DNA of 64,000 bases, taken from NCBI GenBank assembly GCA_020860605.1, contig JAJBTZ010000090.1:1-64000 (forward strand). The letters run 5' to 3'. Source of the DNA: Ruminococcus sp. (GTDB lineage: Bacteria; Bacillota; Clostridia; Oscillospirales; Ruminococcaceae). The notes beneath the pieces were generated by a model that was not told the DNA's origin, did no database searches, and saw only the letters and a program-made list of their open reading frames with translations. Below are positions 1 through 8,073 of the stretch, one piece after another (position 1 is the first letter of the stretch; each line of letters opens with the position of its first letter). The translations under genes and the position numbers were made by a program.

Positions 1-1293
1 ATTCCAAGCAGCGTTACGAGCATTGGCGATGGTGCTTTTGAGTATTGTGAAAGCCTTACTTCTATATCAATTCCAAGCGGTGTGACAAGTATAGAAGCAA
101 GCGCTTTTGCACAGTCTGGGTTAACTTCAATAACCATTCCAAGTAGCGCCACAAGCATTGGAACTTATGCTTTCTATGGATGCTTAGGCCTGACTTCAGT
201 AACAATTCCAAGTGGCGTGACGAGCATTGGAATTTATGCGTTCTATGGTTGTACAAACCTGACTTCTGTTAAACTTGAAAGCTGTAAGACAGAGATTGGA
301 AACAAGGCTTTTGACAATACTGCTGCCTATACTAATGGTAACATTGTGACAAGTCACAGCCTGACTCGCGTAGAGACGCAAGAAGCAACCTGCACAAAGG
401 CGGGAAACAGTGAATACTTTTACTGCTCAGAGTGCGGAGGGTACTTCAGCGATACAGCAGGGGTGGTGCCAACAAGCCTGAGCGCTGTGACGATTGCAGC
501 CACTGGCCACCAGAATGTTACACATTTCGTAGCTAATGATCCTACCTGCACCGAAGCTGGCAACATTGAATATTGGTACTGCTCCGATTGCAAGTGTTAT
601 TTCAGCGACGCTGATTGCACTCAAGAAATCACTCAGGCTGAAACCATCACTTCTGCCCTTGGCCACACTTTGCAGCATTTTGAGGCTGTGGAGGCTGGGT
701 GTGATACGGTGGGGAATGTGGAGTATTGGTATTGTGGGGACTGTGATACTTACTTCAGTGACGCTGATGCAACGGCTGAGATTACTCTCAGTCAGACAGT
801 GGTTGCGGCTACTGGGGAGCATGAGTATGAGGTGAGTGCGATTGTCTGGAATTATGAGGATGGGACGGCGACGGTCAAGTGCCTTGAGTGTGGGGAGTAT
901 CACACGTTTGACGCGACAGTCACGTCGAAAAACGTCCTCGGTCAGACGACCTACACGATAACCACCACGATTAACGGCACAGAGTATACTGACACAAAGA
1001 CCACCGGCACAAGCCTTATGATGGTCCAGGCAAGCTACTCCGCCGTCACCGCAGCCATTGAGAAGGCCAACTCCCTGAATCCCGATGACTACGAGAACTT
1101 CTCCGCCGTCACCGACGCCATCAACGCGGTAGACTGGAGCCTGAGCGTCCTGAACCAAAAGCAAGTAAACTCCTACGCTGAGGCGATAGAAGAAGCAATC
1201 AATAACCTCGTCCTCGCCGAGACGGTAAATATCACCGAAGAGACCATCGAGGTAATCGACCCTGTTGAGGCAGGGGAGACGGATGGTGAATAA
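1..1293 (+). CDS. BspA-type leucine-rich repeat surface protein with Cys-rich repeats (5' end outside window)
   Basis: The frame is open from base 1, so the N-terminus is missing. It begins with about four 23-residue LRR_5 (BspA) repeats of the pattern SIxIPSxxTSIGxYAFYGC. Three tandem repeats of about 50 residues follow, each with a C-T-x-x-G-N-x-E-Y-x-Y/W-C-x-x-C-x-x-Y-F-S-D core that resembles an extracellular zinc ribbon. Then come a Cys-containing domain with ATVTS and a FIVAR-like helical segment ending near DPVEAGETDGE. No transmembrane or LPXTG-like anchor follows this tail. Such proteins are usually secreted adhesins or carbohydrate-associated surface proteins; the ligand is unknown. 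A strong terminator follows. Confidence 0.85.
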   Translation: MPSSVTSIGDGAFEYCESLTSISIPSGVTSIEASAFAQSGLTSITIPSSATSIGTYAFYGCLGLTSVTIPSGVTSIGIYAFYGCTNLTSVKLESCKTEIGNKAFDNTAAYTNGNIVTSHSLTRVETQEATCTKAGNSEYFYCSECGGYFSDTAGVVPTSLSAVTIAATGHQNVTHFVANDPTCTEAGNIEYWYCSDCKCYFSDADCTQEITQAETITSALGHTLQHFEAVEAGCDTVGNVEYWYCGDCDTYFSDADATAEITLSQTVVAATGEHEYEVSAIVWNYEDGTATVKCLECGEYHTFDATVTSKNVLGQTTYTITTTINGTEYTDTKTTGTSLMMVQASYSAVTAAIEKANSLNPDDYENFSAVTDAINAVDWSLSVLNQKQVNSYAEAIEEAINNLVLAETVNITEETIEVIDPVEAGETDGE

Positions 1294-1322
1294 TCTTGGC
1301 TCTCCCTGTGGGGAGCTGTCAA

Positions 1323-1342
1323 GAAGTTCGCAAGCGAACTTC
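1323..1342 (+). other. perfect 8-bp stem-loop ahead of the terminator
   Basis: GAAGTTCG, a CAAG loop, then CGAACTTC. There is no T-tract, so it probably only stabilises the 3' end of the upstream transcript. Confidence 0.5.
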
Positions 1343-1359
1343 CGAAGCCGACTGAGAGG

Positions 1360-1384
1360 GCGCTCCCGCAGGGAGCGCTTTTTT
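1360..1384 (+). terminator. intrinsic terminator after the LRR surface protein
   Basis: GCGCTCCC, a GCA loop and GGGAGCGC form a perfect 8-bp GC-rich stem, followed directly by six T. Confidence 0.9.
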
Positions 1385-1406
1385 GTGTTCAAATTCCCCC
1401 AATCCC

Positions 1407-1434
1407 TTGACATTCCCAAAATTTCTGCTAAAAT
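1407..1434 (+). promoter_or_regulatory. sigma-A promoter for the DUF1292 gene
   Basis: TTGACA (1407-1412), 16 bp, TAAAAT (1429-1434). It ends 35 bp before the start codon at 1470. Confidence 0.75.
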
Positions 1435-1469
1435 ATACCCTAATGCGTTTTGAAAAAGGAGGCTCCAGC

Positions 1470-1748
1470 ATGGCTGACAGAGCTATTATAACCGCACTTG
1501 GCGAGAACGACGAAATTATCGATTGTGACGTTCTATTCACCTTTAAGAACACCGCTACCAACCGCTGCTACATCGTTTACACCGAGAATACTTACGACGA
1601 AAACGGGGATATAGAGGTTTTCGCCTCCATTTTTGACCCCGACGACAAAACTCTCACCTTCCATCCTATTGAAACTGAGGAGGAGTGGGCGCTCTTGGAG
1701 TCAAAGCTCCGGGATTATGAGAGAAGCAAGGAGCAATCGGAGAGCTGA
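1470..1748 (+). CDS. DUF1292 family small protein
   Basis: 92 residues, acidic. The core (ALGENDEIIDCDVLFTF, then an IVYTE segment, then DKTLTFHPIETEEEW) matches the DUF1292 (YrzB-like) family of small Firmicute proteins of unknown role. The frame stays open upstream, but AAAGGAGG at 1455-1462 sits 7 bases before the ATG at 1470 and downstream of a good promoter, which fixes this start. The GH8 gene starts 24 bases after the stop, so the two are probably cotranscribed; no functional link is evident. Confidence 0.8.
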   Translation: MADRAIITALGENDEIIDCDVLFTFKNTATNRCYIVYTENTYDENGDIEVFASIFDPDDKTLTFHPIETEEEWALLESKLRDYERSKEQSES

Positions 1749-1772
1749 TTGCAGATTTGAAAGGAACATTAC

Positions 1773-2933
1773 ATGAAGAAATACCGTAACATTTTATCGG
1801 AGGTCGGAATCTCCGAGGCAGAAATCGATAAGAGAATCAACGACTCCTTTGAAACCATGTTCTTCGCCCCTCATGATGTCAGCATCTATCGTGAAGTGCC
1901 CGACGGCATGGGCTACATGGAGGACACCGGCAACATCGACGCCAGAACCGAGGGCATGTCCTATGGCATGATGATGGCTGTCCAGATGGACAGAAAAGAC
2001 GTTTTCGACCGCATCTGGAAGTGGTCGATGACGAATATGTATCTCTATGAGGGCAGATGCCAGGGCTATTTCGCTTGGTCCTGTGCTCCTGATGGCACCA
2101 AGAATGCCTATGGCCCTGCACCCGATGGCGAGGAATACTTCGCAATGGCTCTGATCTTCGCTTCCCATCGGTGGGGAGATGGGAAGGGGATTTATAACTA
2201 TTCCTCCTGGGCTCGCCATATTCTCAGAGACTGCATCCACCGTAACGGTGAAGGCGACAAGCCAGGCCAGACCATGTGGGATTTGGACAACCACCTCATC
2301 AAATTCGTCGTCGAGGTCGATTTCACCGACCCATCTTATCATCTCCCACATTTCTATGACCTTTTTGCTGAGAATTGCGATGAGCGCGACAGCGAATTCT
2401 GGAAAGAAGCAGCTTCTGCTTCGAGAGAATTTCTCCACCACGCCTGCCATCCTGTAACCGGCCTTTGTGCCGACTATTCGGCATATTCAGGCAAGCCAAT
2501 GGTTTTCCCAGAGGATAAGCCCTTCTGGAACCCTCAGGCGTTCTACCGCTACTATTCGGACTCCTATAGAACCGTCATGAACATGGCTCTCGACACCTCT
2601 TGGAACGCCGTTGATCCTTGGCAATGTGAAAACGCTGCCAAAGTTCAGGCCTTCTTTGAGAGCCTTGACGACAATTGGGACAGAGTCCCCCAGAGAGACG
2701 GCACTCTTCTTGATGAAAAAGCTATGCATCCTGTTGCAGTCATCGCCTCAAACGCTGCTGCGTCCCTTGCCTCATGGCAGGAGGGAGCTTCGGAAGAAGT
2801 CATAGAACGCGCCAAGAGATGCGTCCTGAAGTTCTGGAATACGCCACTACGTACTGGCAACCGTCGCTACTACGACAACTGCCTCTACTTCTTTGCTCTC
2901 CTCATGCTCAGCGGTCGCTACCGCCAATGGTAA
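1773..2933 (+). CDS. GH8 family enzyme, likely reducing-end xylose-releasing exo-oligoxylanase
   Basis: 386 residues without a signal peptide, so cytoplasmic. NIDARTEGMSYGMMMAVQ near residue 60 is the GH8 signature, with Glu60 placed as the catalytic acid. YYSDSYRTVMNMALD further on fits the second conserved block that carries the catalytic base. The length and cytoplasmic location match the Rex subgroup, which removes single xylose units from the reducing end of imported xylo-oligosaccharides (EC 3.2.1.156), rather than secreted GH8 endoglucanases. Neighbouring fucO suits sugar fermentation. The substrate is inferred from family resemblance only. A hairpin terminator follows the stop. Confidence 0.82.
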   Translation: MKKYRNILSEVGISEAEIDKRINDSFETMFFAPHDVSIYREVPDGMGYMEDTGNIDARTEGMSYGMMMAVQMDRKDVFDRIWKWSMTNMYLYEGRCQGYFAWSCAPDGTKNAYGPAPDGEEYFAMALIFASHRWGDGKGIYNYSSWARHILRDCIHRNGEGDKPGQTMWDLDNHLIKFVVEVDFTDPSYHLPHFYDLFAENCDERDSEFWKEAASASREFLHHACHPVTGLCADYSAYSGKPMVFPEDKPFWNPQAFYRYYSDSYRTVMNMALDTSWNAVDPWQCENAAKVQAFFESLDDNWDRVPQRDGTLLDEKAMHPVAVIASNAAASLASWQEGASEEVIERAKRCVLKFWNTPLRTGNRRYYDNCLYFFALLMLSGRYRQW

Positions 2934-2941
2934 TGATATTA

Positions 2942-2976
2942 TTTCGGTGGGAATTTGAATTTCCCACCGAATTTTT
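2942..2976 (+). terminator. intrinsic terminator after the GH8 gene
   Basis: TTCGGTGGGAA pairs with TTCCCACCGAA across a short AT loop. TTTTTA and a further run of seven T follow. Confidence 0.85.
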
Positions 2977-2999
2977 ATGCTTTTTTTAGCGAATAACTG

Positions 3000-3028
3000 T
3001 TGATTGTGTGAGGAAAACGGTGTATAAT
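3000..3028 (+). promoter_or_regulatory. sigma-A promoter for fucO
   Basis: TTGATT (3000-3005), 17 bp, TATAAT (3023-3028). Confidence 0.8.
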
Positions 3029-3090
3029 TATCTTATGTGATGGGGAATAATGCGCCTCATCGAAAAATATTTTAAGGAGTGTTTATAATT

Positions 3091-4239
3091 ATGGCAGATC
3101 GTATTGTACTGAATTCTGTTTCCTATCATGGACACGGAGCAATCGAAAACATTCTGGGTGAGCTCAAGTCTCACGGCTGCACCAAGGCTTTGGTTTGCAG
3201 TGACCCCGATTTAATCAAGTTCGGTGTTACTGGCAAAGTAACTGCTCTTCTGGACGCTGCTGGCTTCCCTTATGACGTTTACAGCGACATCAAGGCTAAC
3301 CCGACTATCGAGAACGTTCAGCATGGTGTAAGTGCTTTCAATGCTTCAGGTGCTGACAGTATCATCGCCATCGGTGGTGGCTCCGCAATGGACACCTCCA
3401 AGGCTATCGGAATTATTGCTAAGAACCCTGAATTTGCAGATGTAAGAAGCCTCGAGGGCGTTGCTCCCACCAAGAATCACGCTGTATTCACTATTGCTGT
3501 TCCTACAACAGCTGGTACTGCTGCTGAGGTCACCATCAACTACGTTATCACCGATGTTGAGAAGAAGCGCAAGTTCGTCTGTGTTGACACCAACGACATC
3601 CCTGAAGTTGCCGTTGTCGACCCTGATATGATGTCCACCATGCCCAAGAGCCTCACAGCTGCAACAGGTATGGACGCTCTCACTCACGCAATCGAAGGCT
3701 ACATCACCAAGGGCCACTGCACCATCAGCGATATGTTCCACCTCGAAGCTATCAGACTCATCTCTGCTAACTTAAGAGGCGCTGTCGAGAACACTCCTGA
3801 GGGCAGGGAAGGCATGGCTCTCGGTCAGTATATTGCTGGCATGGGCTTCTCAAACGTTGGCCTCGGCGTAGTTCACAGCATGGCTCATGGCCTTTCAGCT
3901 CTCTATGACACACCTCACGGTGTTGCCTGCGCTATCATTCTTCCTACAGGCCTCGAGTACAATCTCCCTGTCGCTGGAAATAGATATCGTGCAATCGGCA
4001 AGGCTATGTGTGTTGCTGGAATCGATGCTATGGATGACGATGAGGCGGCTCTCGCGACCATCGCAGAGGTCAAGAAGCTCTCTCACGACGTTGGAATTCC
4101 TGAGAACCTCAAGGGCATCCTCAAGGAGGAGGACATTCAGTTCCTCGCAGAGTCCGCTTATGCAGACGCTTGCCGTCCTGGCAACCCGAGAGACACCAGT
4201 GTCGAGGAAATCACCGAGCTCTATAAGAGCCTCATGTAA
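3091..4239 (+). CDS. fucO: lactaldehyde reductase / iron-containing alcohol dehydrogenase
   Basis: 382 residues of the group III, iron-dependent alcohol dehydrogenase family. The nucleotide-binding GGGSAMDTSKAIG, then PTTAGTAAEVT, and the metal-ligand blocks GMDALTHAIEGYIT and HSMAHGLSALYDTPHG are all present. PEFADVRSLEG and NYVITDxEKxRKFVCVD are nearly identical to E. coli FucO as I remember it, so it probably reduces L-lactaldehyde to 1,2-propanediol with NADH during fucose or rhamnose fermentation; ethanol or other alcohols are possible substrates. ATG 3091 is chosen because AAGGAG (3074-3079) precedes it and an in-frame GTG at 3079 overlaps that site. It has its own promoter and terminator. 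No fucose catabolic partners are in the window. Confidence 0.9.
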   Translation: MADRIVLNSVSYHGHGAIENILGELKSHGCTKALVCSDPDLIKFGVTGKVTALLDAAGFPYDVYSDIKANPTIENVQHGVSAFNASGADSIIAIGGGSAMDTSKAIGIIAKNPEFADVRSLEGVAPTKNHAVFTIAVPTTAGTAAEVTINYVITDVEKKRKFVCVDTNDIPEVAVVDPDMMSTMPKSLTAATGMDALTHAIEGYITKGHCTISDMFHLEAIRLISANLRGAVENTPEGREGMALGQYIAGMGFSNVGLGVVHSMAHGLSALYDTPHGVACAIILPTGLEYNLPVAGNRYRAIGKAMCVAGIDAMDDDEAALATIAEVKKLSHDVGIPENLKGILKEEDIQFLAESAYADACRPGNPRDTSVEEITELYKSLM

Positions 4240-4253
4240 TCTTTTGCATAACA

Positions 4254-4287
4254 AAACCGGCGAAGGCATCCTTCGCCGGTTTATTTT
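4254..4287. terminator. bidirectional terminator between fucO and the permease gene
   Basis: AAACCGGCGAAGG, a CAT loop and CCTTCGCCGGTTT form a perfect 13-bp stem. T-rich sequence follows on the plus strand and TTTTG on the minus strand. It lies between convergent genes. Confidence 0.9.
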
Positions 4288-4294
4288 TATTGGT

Positions 4295-6952
4295 TCAGCT
4301 TTCTGTATTCAGCATGTCCATGATATGAAGCCTGTTGAGCCCAAGCTTTGATATGAAACAAATCAGGAATACCACCAAAAACAGCGCCAGAAGTATCATA
4401 GCGAGCACTGGAGCGGTCAACCCGTAAACCGAAAGCGTTGTAAACATGTTCCCAAGAAGCGTTATCGGACTTGTTCCTTCGGCTAGAGCTGAAGCGTTCA
4501 TTATCAGATAATAGCCCAGGTAGCAGACAACCGACACGACCACTGAAACAATTCCTCTCACGGCCGATTTTCTCATAATCTCAAGATTTCTCTGCCTCTT
4601 CGACATTCCAATCGCCTGCAGGATTCCGTAATGCCTTCTCTCGCTTTCAGCTTCCAGTCTCAGAGTGCTCAGAAGAATCAGCAGCACCACCAGTGCAATG
4701 CAGATTCCGCTTACAAGAAGCGTTATAACCGATTGGAGATAAACCTGTGTGTTTGAGGATATGTATTCCCGTCGGTTTACCATTGAAAGGCTCAAGTTCT
4801 CCTTTGCAATGTTTGTTATCGCTGCATCTGTAGCATAGAAATTGGCATTGGCATCGGTATATATGTATGCGTAGGTATATTCCATGCTGCCGTCATTCTT
4901 AAAACGATAACCGGCATTTAGGGGAGTCCAGTATCCGCCGTCAGGCACCTGCTCTATAAGCCTGTTTACAAACTCGCGTGAGCATATGACGTTGGTACGC
5001 CAGAAGTCATTAAGAGCATAATAAAAACTTGAGTATGTGTCAGATGAGGAACCACGGCTGAAGTCATCCGCTAACTTTCGTAGACCATCGCCTGAGTCCA
5101 CTTTTTCAAGCGAGCATAAAACTGCTTCAACACTGATTATGCCTTCATCTTCTGCCGATAGGGGAAGACCATATCCGTTGCTGTAGTCGATAGAGATGGT
5201 AACGCTCGAACCAACACCGATATAATCCAACAGCCCAGTGTCGACTAAGGAAGAAGTAGTTATAAGCTCTTTTCCATAGCTGTCGTAATAAGTGGCGTAA
5301 CCCTCTTTCTCGTGATACTGAATTATAACGCTTTCACCGTTGTCGTAAGCTTCAGTATCAACCTTTGAAATGTCAGTATAGTTTTCGAGCTCATCTGAAT
5401 CCATTACGCAAATCTGAAGATATATCGGATCAAAATCGTCAATGGTAACCATGGCAATGAGAGTTTCAACACCTATAGCATCGCTGATGCCCTCAACGTT
5501 ACTGATAGTTGAGAGAAGTTCATCGTTGACTGGAGTCTCAATGCTATAGTTCTTGTAGCTTGAGGTCCAGAAATAATACGACCATTGAGACGACCAGCCA
5601 TTGTAATTATACAAGGGCCCAGCAAGGCTGAACGACGTAAAAACAACCGACACACAGAGAAGTATCGACATGAGCATAACGAGAGCATGGCGGAATTTCA
5701 GGTAGAATTTCGACTTGCCTCTCTGCATGACCATTCTTCCTGTAAGGGGAGTAGCCAAAGCTATCTGGAAGGTTATCATTCTTATGATAAGAACACCTGC
5801 AATCCAGAGTGCTGCCGATATCAGAAGATAATTCCAAGGAATATTGATGATTATCGAGGTCGAGCCGGTATAGGTGCTGATTCTGAGCAGCGCCCACAGT
5901 CCAAGACACCCGAGCGCAGTTCCCAGAATCATTGCTGGCAGGCATAAAATCATTGTCTCAACGAGTATAAGTGCCCTCAGTTGTCCCTTCGAAGCTCCTA
6001 TGCTCCGAAGTCTCACAATCCGCTTGACTTCTTCCTGCATCTGCAAAACATAGATAATAACAACCGCCAGCAAGGTTACAGCTAATATGAGCCATACATA
6101 GAAGGAGTTGACTTCAGCATTTTCTTCGTCAAGCTCAACTTTTGAGTTGACTGAAAGCTTGCGGGTAGCTGCTGTTGAGTGGTTAGATACAAGATAGGAG
6201 CTGACCTTACTCTGAACATTTTTCTCCATTCCATCTTTGATGGAAAAGAAGGTTGTAACCTCTGCTGGAATCTCAAGAGTATCCCTGAGCGCTTCATACA
6301 CGTTCGAAGTCGCTTCATTCCAGAGCTCATTGATGCAATCCTCGGTGACGATAGCGCTGTTGAGCGTTCCACTCACGTTCCAGATGCTCGTGTATGAGCT
6401 GATAATTCCTACAAGTGTGAACTCTCTTACAACCTCATACTCGTGATCGTCCACAGTGAAGGTAACAACGAGCTCAACCTTCTGGCCAAGGCTTGAACCT
6501 AAGCCGAGATTTGAAAGTACAGCTGATTCAACAGCGATTTCATCGCTCTTCTTCGGCATACGACCGCTTGACATCTGGATTCCCATGTCGATAAGAGATT
6601 CATCTACGGTGCCGATGCCCAAGGAATCAGCACCCTTGATTCCAAAATACAAGTAGTTTTCGTCACATTCCGATACTATGCCATAGTTGACACTCACGCC
6701 GACGCTGTCGAGCCAGTCGTTAGACTCGAGATATTCTCTGTCAGCAGCTTCATCTTCTGAGGTAAATGCTGCATACCAAGTGCCGAAGGTGTCGGTGTAG
6801 AGCTGTGAATTAGTCGAGGAGATACTGCTTGAATAGCTCAGAAGCATAATAGCAAACGCGAATGAGATTAGCAGAACGAAGAAAATCAATAACGATTGCC
6901 TTTTTCTACGCCTCATTCCTTGAATTGCAAGCGAAAAGATGTTTTTGACCAT
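4295..6952 (-). CDS. FtsX-family ABC transporter permease (MacB-like), orphan
   Basis: 885 residues. Basic SLAIQGMRRRKRQSL precedes TM1 (about residues 20-40), a large exported domain (about 45-290) follows, then three TM helices containing VKRIVRLRSIGASKGQ, a second exported domain and three C-terminal helices preceded by HYGILQAIGMSKRQRNLEIM. This is the duplicated FtsX/MacB-permease layout, with the usual coupling motif RxIGAS/QAIGMS twice. Such permeases work with a cytoplasmic ATPase in lipoprotein release, peptide export or bacitracin-type resistance. No ATPase gene lies nearby, so the partner must be elsewhere. The start at 6952 follows GAGG at a suitable distance; the promoter at 6991-7019 lies inside the longer open frame and rules out the far upstream start. 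Substrate unknown. Confidence 0.85.
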   Translation of the reverse strand: MVKNIFSLAIQGMRRRKRQSLLIFFVLLISFAFAIMLLSYSSSISSTNSQLYTDTFGTWYAAFTSEDEAADREYLESNDWLDSVGVSVNYGIVSECDENYLYFGIKGADSLGIGTVDESLIDMGIQMSSGRMPKKSDEIAVESAVLSNLGLGSSLGQKVELVVTFTVDDHEYEVVREFTLVGIISSYTSIWNVSGTLNSAIVTEDCINELWNEATSNVYEALRDTLEIPAEVTTFFSIKDGMEKNVQSKVSSYLVSNHSTAATRKLSVNSKVELDEENAEVNSFYVWLILAVTLLAVVIIYVLQMQEEVKRIVRLRSIGASKGQLRALILVETMILCLPAMILGTALGCLGLWALLRISTYTGSTSIIINIPWNYLLISAALWIAGVLIIRMITFQIALATPLTGRMVMQRGKSKFYLKFRHALVMLMSILLCVSVVFTSFSLAGPLYNYNGWSSQWSYYFWTSSYKNYSIETPVNDELLSTISNVEGISDAIGVETLIAMVTIDDFDPIYLQICVMDSDELENYTDISKVDTEAYDNGESVIIQYHEKEGYATYYDSYGKELITTSSLVDTGLLDYIGVGSSVTISIDYSNGYGLPLSAEDEGIISVEAVLCSLEKVDSGDGLRKLADDFSRGSSSDTYSSFYYALNDFWRTNVICSREFVNRLIEQVPDGGYWTPLNAGYRFKNDGSMEYTYAYIYTDANANFYATDAAITNIAKENLSLSMVNRREYISSNTQVYLQSVITLLVSGICIALVVLLILLSTLRLEAESERRHYGILQAIGMSKRQRNLEIMRKSAVRGIVSVVVSVVCYLGYYLIMNASALAEGTSPITLLGNMFTTLSVYGLTAPVLAMILLALFLVVFLICFISKLGLNRLHIMDMLNTES

Positions 6953-6990
6953 AGTTTTTACCTCGCTTATAATTTTTCTTTCCAATTCAT

Positions 6991-7019
6991 ATAATACCAC
7001 TTTTTGCAAGCTTTTGCAA
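6991..7019 (-). promoter_or_regulatory. sigma-A promoter for the FtsX-type permease
   Basis: On the minus strand: TTGCAA (7014-7019), 17 bp, TATTAT (6991-6996). It is inside the longest open frame, so translation must start downstream. Confidence 0.65.
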
Positions 7020-7062
7020 GGCCTTTTCGATATTTTTAGAAATTTTTTACTGTAAACAGACA

Positions 7063-7093
7063 AAAAACATCCCCAAGACTCAGGCCTTGGGGA
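7063..7093 (-). terminator. intrinsic terminator after the 7.1-8.0 kb membrane protein
   Basis: On the minus strand CCCCAAG pairs with CTTGGGG across an 8-base loop and is followed by ATGTTTTTTG. Confidence 0.85.
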
Positions 7094-7105
7094 CGCTTAT
7101 ATGCT

Positions 7106-7966
7106 TTAGTCCACATTCAGGAATGTGAGATAGTTCTTTTGCGTTGGTATGTTGATGGTCGAGGTCTTCCATTCGGCGTTTTCTCCGAAACGATACCTCA
7201 GCTTGTAGGAAGCAGCTGTCGTCTCGCCAGATTCGTTGTAGTCCTCGTTCACAACCCATTCGATGTCAGGAGTGACGCCACGGGTAGAGTACTTCGCAAT
7301 TCTTACCGAATAGCCCTCTTCAATAAGCGTGAAGAACCGATAGTTAACGTCCATGTCGTTTGGCTCAACTACGATGATAACCTTTCCTCTGTCGTTGTCC
7401 TGAACGTCGATGATGTAGTAGCGATACTTTCCGTCAGGGGAGACGCTGTTGGCATTTAGCTCAGCAATCTTACCCATGTCGTATTCTTCGGTGATAGCTG
7501 TGTCGGTAACGCTCGAATCGAGAATCGTCTCAACTGCAGAGCCTCCGAATAGGGTACTCATGATGTAGAATACTATAATGCCGACGATGAAGAGAATCAG
7601 GTAGAAGGAACCCCAGATAATCTTCGGGGTATCTCCGGCACCGCAGATAAAGAACATCAGCACTCCCACAACAAAAGGCGGGATAAACAGCGCCGGTGAA
7701 GAACTGAACAGAACCAATACAAAGACCGGAATTAACAATAGCAAGGAAACAATCCTTGTAAAGAACTGGTTTCTCGTCATCATCAGAAGTATGAAGAAGA
7801 TAACGTTCAGTGCGATGTAGACAACATAGAAGGTAGTTTCGTTCTTGAGCTCTATCGTGTAGAGAAACGTCCACATTGCTAGTACGCTTATGAGAAAAAG
7901 ATAAAGAAGATTAAAGCATGATATGCCGAACCGCACATATTTATTTGAGATCGTGAGTTTGTCCAA
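7106..7966 (-). CDS. membrane protein of unknown function (TTG start)
   Basis: 286 residues. Five or so hydrophobic helices occupy about residues 10-155 (FNLLYLFLISVLAMW; VVYIALNVIFFILLMM; IVSLLLLIPVFVLVLF; IPPFVVGVLMFFI; FYLILFIVGIIVFYI). The C-terminal 130 residues form a soluble, probably extracytoplasmic beta-rich domain (SVSPDGKYRYYIIDVQDNDRGKVIIVVEP). I do not recognise the family. TTG at 7966 is chosen because AAGGAG (7977-7982) lies 10 bases before it, and the -10 hexamer of a good promoter lies inside the longer frame that begins with ATG at 8023. It sits between lepA and the permease with its own promoter and terminator. Confidence 0.7.
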   Translation of the reverse strand: MDKLTISNKYVRFGISCFNLLYLFLISVLAMWTFLYTIELKNETTFYVVYIALNVIFFILLMMTRNQFFTRIVSLLLLIPVFVLVLFSSSPALFIPPFVVGVLMFFICGAGDTPKIIWGSFYLILFIVGIIVFYIMSTLFGGSAVETILDSSVTDTAITEEYDMGKIAELNANSVSPDGKYRYYIIDVQDNDRGKVIIVVEPNDMDVNYRFFTLIEEGYSVRIAKYSTRGVTPDIEWVVNEDYNESGETTAASYKLRYRFGENAEWKTSTINIPTQKNYLTFLNVD

Positions 7967-8002
7967 GCTGTTATCGCTCCTTTCAGAACAGTCGCTAGGA
8001 AA

Positions 8003-8031
8003 ATTATACATGTCAGGCAGCAAAAATGCAA
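8003..8031 (-). promoter_or_regulatory. sigma-A promoter of the membrane protein gene
   Basis: On the minus strand: TTGCAT (8026-8031), 17 bp, TATAAT (8003-8008). It decides the TTG start at 7966. Confidence 0.75.
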
Positions 8032-8073
8032 CCCAAACGTGGAATTTGTATTTGAATTGTAATCTGAAGGGAG

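Noticed and set aside
427-1419. 330-codon open frame on the minus strand opposite the LRR gene
   Set aside because: It lies antisense to a repeat-rich protein with clear domain matches on the plus strand; no ribosome site, and the translation has no recognisable features.
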